DNA of 64,000 nucleotides, from positions 22,620,025 through 22,684,024 of the forward strand of contig OU612070.1 in assembly GCA_914767715.1 (NCBI GenBank). The letters run 5' to 3'. Source of the DNA: Membranipora membranacea. Taxonomy: Eukaryota; Bryozoa; Gymnolaemata; Cheilostomatida; Membraniporidae. Below are positions 58,524 to 64,000 of the stretch, piece after piece; position 1 is the stretch's first letter, and each line of letters starts with the position of its first letter. The notes beneath the pieces were generated by a model. That model did no database searches, was not told where the DNA came from, and worked only from the letters and a program-made list of their open reading frames with translations. The translations under genes and the position numbers were made by a program.

Positions 58524-58531
58524 GTTGGTGT

Positions 58532-61200
58532 GCAGGTGATTGTCACTGTACCTCTGTAAACTGTAGACATGCATAGTAACAACATACCTAATACAACGCT
58601 AGCTGGCTCTTACAAACTTCACATAATATTATATCCAATTACTGACGGGAATAAATCTGACCTATCTGTTAAAGGTTAGTTCTTGATTGCAAAGTTTTAT
58701 TTTTTCAATCCGAATAGCTTTGAGTCCTATGATACTCTAATATTGGATAAAAATGTGATTCAATTTGGCAGCCTTGCTATGTAGTAAAAATTTTGCAGCA
58801 CAAAGATTGAGCTTATAACCATAGGTATGTTTGAGCAACAAACTGGTAGATTCAAACTCTACCAATAAATTATTTGTTGCTTATTATAATGACCTTTTGA
58901 GAGATGATAGGCGATACAAAGTGTACGAGCAAACATTTTATTAATTGTTGACTCGGAAATATTCCACCTTAAAATATCATCAGAGCGATGGTCTTGTGCC
59001 TGCAGGGTATGAGTTGGAGTTTGAGAAGACCATAACAACCAGGAATTGCTATGTGTTCTGGTGAGGGAAATATGCATATAGAGCCAACTACATTTTCATA
59101 TGCTCTACTGTGGGAGTTATGCTGATCCGAATTAATAATAACTTTCTGAAATCATGCAATGCAAAGCTAGACAACAACAATCCATGCTTCATGATCACCT
59201 TTGACCACATCCCCTTGTGCATGCCTTGAGGTTATGATGCATACGGATTTCCAGGTACATTGAATACTGGAAGATCATAACTCTTTCGCAAATATCATGA
59301 TTGACTGTTTATCTGTGTAGGTTCAAATCCAAAACATCATGTGCTATAGCGTACATGGATAGCGTACACATAGGTTTTGGGGGATGTTTTCATAGAATAG
59401 GTATGGTTGTTATATCAGTGGATCTACCAAGTAATATAAAGGAAATGTCAATGACCGATTCATACACAAACCCGCCACCTTCCACCTTGAGCTATATCCA
59501 TTGTAATTATTTTAACCACAGCCTGATTTATTTGATTTTTAATCCTTCAGATATTCCAAGCATGGCTGATGTAAATGCTATGAACAAACAAGCTTTCTCT
59601 ACCAAGGACTACAGCAGATCAAGGTATTTTCTCGGTCAGATAACCTATCCTAATGGATATAATAATATACCCTAGTTAATCAATAGCTAGAGATTAGTTC
59701 AGGTAATTTAGAGCCATCTAATGTTAGCTAGAAGCAGAAGTTTAGCTGAATGAATTTCATTACTCAATTTAAATATATGGATTCAAACGATGGGACCAGT
59801 AAACCTTATGTCTAGAATTGAATGTATCTCTGGAAAGGATTGGAATATCAAAAAGTCATTGAATCTTTTGAAAACCTTTGTTGCATAGATTTAAAACCGA
59901 TTAAAAAATGACAGCAAAAAAATCTCAACTAAACCTTACATTGGCAGGTTTTTGGCACCCTTTGCTGTCTCTCAGCAATGGGTGGGAAACTAATAAAACA
60001 CCTTGGTGCGTTGCCTTACGTTAATGTGTATAATCAGGTAATCAAGCAATGGACTTCAACACTAGCTTCGTAAATTCATGAGGCCCTACATAGCGGAGAT
60101 TGCTTATTTGGTAGAAAGCTTTTGATAATCAACTACGATATTATCTTGGTCATTATTAGACATACGACTGAACAGATTATTCCCCAAGTGGGTGACAAGG
60201 TACGTACGTTCAGTTGCTTACATAAAGTACATGTGAATTCCATGTTTTGCTGTTCAGGGGTTATTTGAGCTGAGGTTTTAACGGTATTATAATAATCTTA
60301 TTATATACATACTGAGTAGGATGGATGACGAAATAAGATAAGATCTACCCTACTACTCTGAGTAGCAGTGTACTTATTCAGGGTAGTAAGGTACTTACTC
60401 AGGGTAGCAGTGGGCATAACATGCATTGTATGCTTATATATAATGTATGTGGCTAGCTAATATGTCAGCTATGAGAGAAAAGCGCAGAGAGAGAGGAGAA
60501 AGCTTTTTTTTATTTTCCATTTCACCACAATTCCAACCATTCTTTTTTATCTACTTGGTGTTGTCCGAGTCCAATAGTGTTGAATGGGACTAAATTGTTG
60601 CTCTGAGAAGGTTATAGGAAACAATTGGTCACATGGTATCGCATATCTCATGATTTCCTTGATATGCTTGCCCATTATATCACAGAGTAAGGATTATCCT
60701 TACTCTGTGATTATATCAAGGAACTTCAGCTTGATCTTATTTGTGATGCTTATTTCTCATCCTAATTATAAAAATAGTGAGTAGTCAATGTTATTAACAC
60801 ATTATTAGCTATCACCGCAATTAAAAAACTTGGCCTTAGGAATTCTGGTTATATTTTCCATGAGTTGATAACTCGAAACTGTGATTTATCGAATATTGGG
60901 AGGACATCTTCTGCAACATTGAGGTGTTTTCTTAGATATTGGGTGGTTAATAATGTAATGCCACTAACTCGCAATGGTGCCATCTGAGCACTTAGACTAC
61001 ATGATGCCCAGCCTTGTTCATTTGCTCTGAATAAATAAAAGACCATGTATGTATTGACATTGAGGTGTTTTGCACCGTCATGAAAAGAGAGCCAATCATC
61101 AACTCCATTGAACTCATCATGACACCCGTTGCTGGGATCAGAAGCCTATCAAAGGCATTAGCATTGTTATTTACCATTCATTCATTCTTAGTATCAGTCT
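58532..61200. other. Spacer between P element and second transporter gene
   Basis: No gene firmly supported. An exon-like piece at about 59553-59622 (acceptor TTTAATCCTTCAG, then MADVNAMNKQAFSTKDYSRS, donor GTATTT) is the best candidate and is unrecognised. A CTTACTCAGGGTAG tandem lies at about 60370-60410. Confidence 0.4.
60679..60711. repeat. 33-bp palindrome, second copy
   Basis: ATCACAGAGTAAGGAT, one T, then its exact reverse complement. Same arm as the palindrome at 9466-9501. Flanks are unrelated beyond a few A/T bases. Confidence 0.75.
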
Positions 61201-61209
61201 CCTTTAAGA

Positions 61210-61216
61210 TATAAAA
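61210..61216 (+). promoter_or_regulatory. TATA box of the second transporter gene
   Basis: TATAAAA about 123 bp before the ATG at 61339, in a leader that aligns with that of the first gene, including AAGATCAGAC and GAAACAGCCACTTG. Confidence 0.5.
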
Positions 61217-61338
61217 CTTAAGATCAGACCAATGTGTGGGTGTACTTTTGCATCAACATTTACAAGGTGAAACAGCCACTTGACAGTTGTGTTATTGCAA
61301 TAGGCGCAATCTATATCTTTATGCAGAGTGTGAGGAGA

Positions 61339-62157
61339 ATGGAATCCGATAGAACCGAAAAAACAAAACTCATAGATGGAAACAGTTCCAGCATCTCAGA
61401 GGATAATCATCAGCATAGACTCATAGACAAACTTTGGCCTTACTTTGTTTTGAGCAGCTGTTTTTTATCATACATTGCTGCTTCTGGTTTCAACTATGGT
61501 ATATCAGGATCAATCACTCAAGCTTTGAGTCTGAGATTTGGAGTAAGCATTAGTGAAGCCAGCTGGACAACCTCAGTACATGCTGCTGTATTCTTTATGT
61601 CAGGTTGGTTGCAAGCATACAAAGAGCCACAGATTTTTTTATTTGACGTGGGAGGTATAGAGAGTGAACTCCTGAGGTTACCTCCATGTAGGATGTACAC
61701 AATGGGCATATATTTAGGAAGTCATTTATGAAGTGGTCCTCAACTTGAATGTCTCCGAGAACGAGTGTCTTAGTTTTGGTGATTATCAGATATCAGTGTG
61801 CTTGATGCCTAGCTTGATAGCGACTTTTTAAAGACTCGTATGGTGCTAGAGGACACTTTGGACCTGCTAATGTTACTCAACTCGAATGGTCCCAAAATTA
61901 GCGGGTATTGCATAAATCCTTTTTTATTGTATATAATGTTTTAGATTTCAATAGCCTGTTGTATCACCTGATATACCAATGGTTGCCCAACTCAAATATT
62001 CATTTTTTTATAGCCCCTTTGACGGGAATTCTGACCAGGATAATCAGCATACGTAAGTTGCAGTTGATAGGATCTCTTATCTCCGCATTCGGTGTTTGTT
62101 TCTGCTACATTAGCACAGAGTTGTGGCATGTGGTTCTGCTGTTTGGAGCAGCTTCAG
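61339..62157 (+). CDS. Second SLC16-like transporter, first two exons (partial)
   Basis: Exon 1 (61339-61603, 265 bp) and exon 2 (62014-62157, 144 bp) have exactly the same lengths and phases as exons 1 and 2 of the minus-strand gene ending at 46358. The proteins are close: MESDRTEKTKLIDGNSSSIS, KLWPYFVLSSCFLSYIAAS, SISEASWTTSVHAAVFFMS and LTGILTRIISIRKLQLIGS. Intron 1 is shorter (410 against 934 bp), but its first 45 bases still match. Exon 3 is not seen before 64000; the matching intron in the first gene is 2,147 bp, so the gene most likely continues outside the window. The role would be the same class of membrane transporter. Confidence 0.8.
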
Positions 62158-64000
62158 GTAAGTGATTGAACGGTCAATAGCTTATCATCGACCAGCAGAA
62201 TGCTGAAATTCTGCCGATTGCCAATTTTGGTTCAATTAGGGCTAAGAGGTTCTCCTTTTTTTATTACAGATTATACTACAATTTGGCTATAGCCGTCATG
62301 TTTATAGTATAGATAATTGACAGTTTATCAGTTACATCTGTCGAAAAACTTAAATCTAGCACAGCAGTAGTGCTTCATTGTTGACAGCTGTCTGAATTGC
62401 TCATAGTATGTCTGGGCTGAACTGAGCGCCTGTCCCCTGAACAATTGTGCAGCCTTTTTTTTGCTGGCGTATGTGATCACAAATGGGTGTTGAAAAAAGA
62501 GACAGCAGCTTTCTGTTATCCTACCATCAACCAGCAAACAAGATTTTGTGTTGTAAGCAAGATGAATAAGATATCATCATCTGATCTTACTTGATCTTAC
62601 TATGAATTGGAGGCTCACAAACGACATCTTTTTATTCCTGCGCTGCGTTTCATAAAGCAGCAGCGAACCGCTCTCAAAACTAAAAATGTTGTTTACAAGT
62701 ACAAGTAACTACTTTTCATAATTTCTTCAGCTGACCACACTATTTTTTTTTGCCGCTGTTGTAATACATGGTCTCACTGATACAATTTTTTGTATACTGA
62801 TCGGTAAATTAAAATGCTTACATACATACATACCCAAGAATTGTTGGACAATTCTGTACAATTCTAGAATTTTTCGAAACTGACCCATATACACAACAAA
62901 TTTTGTCTGCGACGAACAAGGAATTGCTTGTAAGAATTATCTTCCCAAAATGCTAAAGAATTCCCTACATTGACTTTTAGGATAAATAGACCTGTACCAA
63001 AAAACATAACGCAAGCTAATGCTGACAATCAACACACTGTCATTGTGCTATTGTACTATGCTATCGTACAATATCATATCCCTTTCACCCAACTTGCCAA
63101 GGAGTCTATGTTACCTCAATGGCCATGAATTGGGACTACTCAAATCCAACAATATTTGTGTAGCGATTACCTTGCGCTCTAACGTAGATGGAAGGAGGAT
63201 AAAAAAATACTGACAGGTAAGCAATCTGTAGCCAAAGTGCGGTCTTAGCTCAGAGTTTTGGTCAGTGCTGGTGGCCTGGCTGGTGCAGGCCTGTATTTCT
63301 AGGGGAGGCAGGGAGGCCTTGCCTCCCTCAGAAAGCTGAATGGAGTGGTCCAAAAATGATATATTTGATTATTTCATGTCTGAATCAGGTCTTTTGGGAT
63401 TTCCATTTGCTAATCAAATGCCTTAAAATTGCTTAGTAATAGCACCCCTCCTATTGATGCTTCTGACTAGCCTCGGAATTTTGCCTCCCCTACCATTTCT
63501 TTCTTAACAGCCTTGTTCTTCATCTCATTGTTGATAGCAGCAATTGATAGGCAGAGAATTCTTGCTCAAATTTCCTGCCTCAGCTGAGGTCATGAACCTG
63601 ATCTGTCAGTTTCACTTCCTATACAGTAAACAAGAGGCACGTCTGTTGATCACAATTAAAGATTCTCAATCATCAGAGGCTAAAAAATGTTGGAATGATT
63701 TGAATTTGAATGTTTGAAATGATCCAACTGCCAATTTGAGTTAGTATGCCAAGGGCTGATGTCATTATTTCACCTAATTCGAATGCATCCCTTAAAAAGG
63801 ACAATCTGTTTGGGAAAACTATTTGCCGACCAGGTAATCACTCTGATATGTAGCCTCAATCTATAATCTTTGAGCTATACAGACTACATCACCTCAAATA
63901 TCCAAGACCTGTAGCAGTAAGCAACTAATTACCCAGCGTCAATTTTCCGTAAACAAGTTTTTGATATATGAAAGTTTATCAAAGAATTCAATTCGGAAAT
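62158..64000. other. Intron of the second transporter, to window end
   Basis: No further exon was seen. A CATA run lies at about 62820-62833. Contains copy 2 of the GGGGAGGC repeat. Confidence 0.5.
63285..63500 (+). repeat. GGGGAGGC repeat, copy 2
   Basis: TTCTAGGGGAGGCAGG at 63297-63312 opens the copy, whose first 120 bp match 28267-28386 in reverse. TTGCCTCCCCTA at about 63481-63492 is the inverted counterpart of the opening, so the whole may be a 190-bp MITE in the intron of the second transporter. Confidence 0.55.

Larger units (their letters stand above)
52828..58531 (+). mobile_element. P-type (THAP) DNA transposon, 5,688 bp, with 8-bp target-site duplication
   Basis: The element spans 52836-58523 and is flanked by exact copies of GTTGGTGT (52828-52835 and 58524-58531), the 8-bp duplication expected of P elements. 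The ends begin with CA, and the outermost 34 bp (from CATAGAGTTATTATATACTC) are perfectly inverted. Beyond that, about 500 bp at each end remain recognisably inverted copies (52836 to about 53360; about 58015-58523), both containing CACACCATCTATATCAC. The interior encodes a THAP-domain transposase with several lesions. Termini are much better preserved than the gene, suggesting mobilisation in trans or a young inactive copy. Confidence 0.9.

Noticed and set aside
60849-61177. Overlapping minus-strand ORFs upstream of the second transporter
   Set aside because: They overlap in different frames and show no domain; probably fortuitous.
1-64000. CRISPR array, bacterial operon or prophage
   Set aside because: No regularly spaced direct repeats, ribosome-binding sites or operon layout; introns and animal transposons throughout.

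Overview
This window looks like nuclear DNA of an invertebrate animal. It is AT-rich, genes are split by GT-AG introns of about 0.4-2.1 kb, and it is crowded with decayed animal-type transposons: three non-LTR retrotransposons, BEL/Pao fragments, a P/THAP element, a Harbinger transposase, a CACTA-like transposase, a tRNA-derived SINE, fold-back elements and MITE-like hairpins. Nothing fixes the species. A sponge, cnidarian or other invertebrate is plausible, and this is inference only.

Layout. 1-1.6 kb: non-coding, with several near-perfect hairpins. 1.8-4.95 kb (-): CR1-like LINE with a PHD finger, endonuclease (EN) and reverse transcriptase (RT), broken. 5.1-5.7 kb: a SANT/Myb-like fragment (-) and an orphan ORF (+). 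6-7 kb: diverged duplications. 7.2-12.96 kb (+): seven-exon CACTA-like transposase gene with one frameshift and one stop. 14.8-15.15 kb (-): orphan first exon. 15.3-18.45 kb (+): second LINE, just upstream of the Harbinger transposase exons at 18.85-20.2 kb (+). 21.0 kb: dispersed 163-bp repeat. 22.15-24.6 kb: 2.4-kb fold-back element with tandem repeats inside its arms. 24.7-28.26 kb: region bounded by inverted CCCAGCAAACGG ends. 28.4-29.1 kb (+): two-exon gene for a 56-residue secreted peptide with the CS-alpha-beta (defensin-like) cysteine pattern, TATA box and polyA signal. 29.7-29.95 kb: SINE with an 18-bp target-site duplication (TSD). 31.8-34.7 kb (+): third LINE. 35.1-35.9 kb (-): BEL/Pao protease fragment. 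36.3 kb: short U2-snRNA-like segment. 39.5-46.36 kb (-): intact six-exon SLC16-like transporter gene, 461 aa. 47-48.7 kb: BEL/Pao gag fragment (+) abutting an inverted pol fragment (-). 52.8-58.5 kb: a P-type element of 5,688 bp, with 34-bp perfect inverted ends, an exact 8-bp TSD and a damaged THAP transposase. 61.3-62.16 kb (+): first two exons of a paralogue of the transporter, continuing past the window.

The only clearly host-type genes are the two divergently oriented transporter paralogues and the small secreted peptide gene. The transporters have the same exon lengths and phases and similar leaders, so they arose by an inverted duplication, and the roughly 15 kb between them has been filled with transposons. 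The most rewarding items are the defensin-like gene, whose promoter abuts transposon ends, and the P element with preserved termini.
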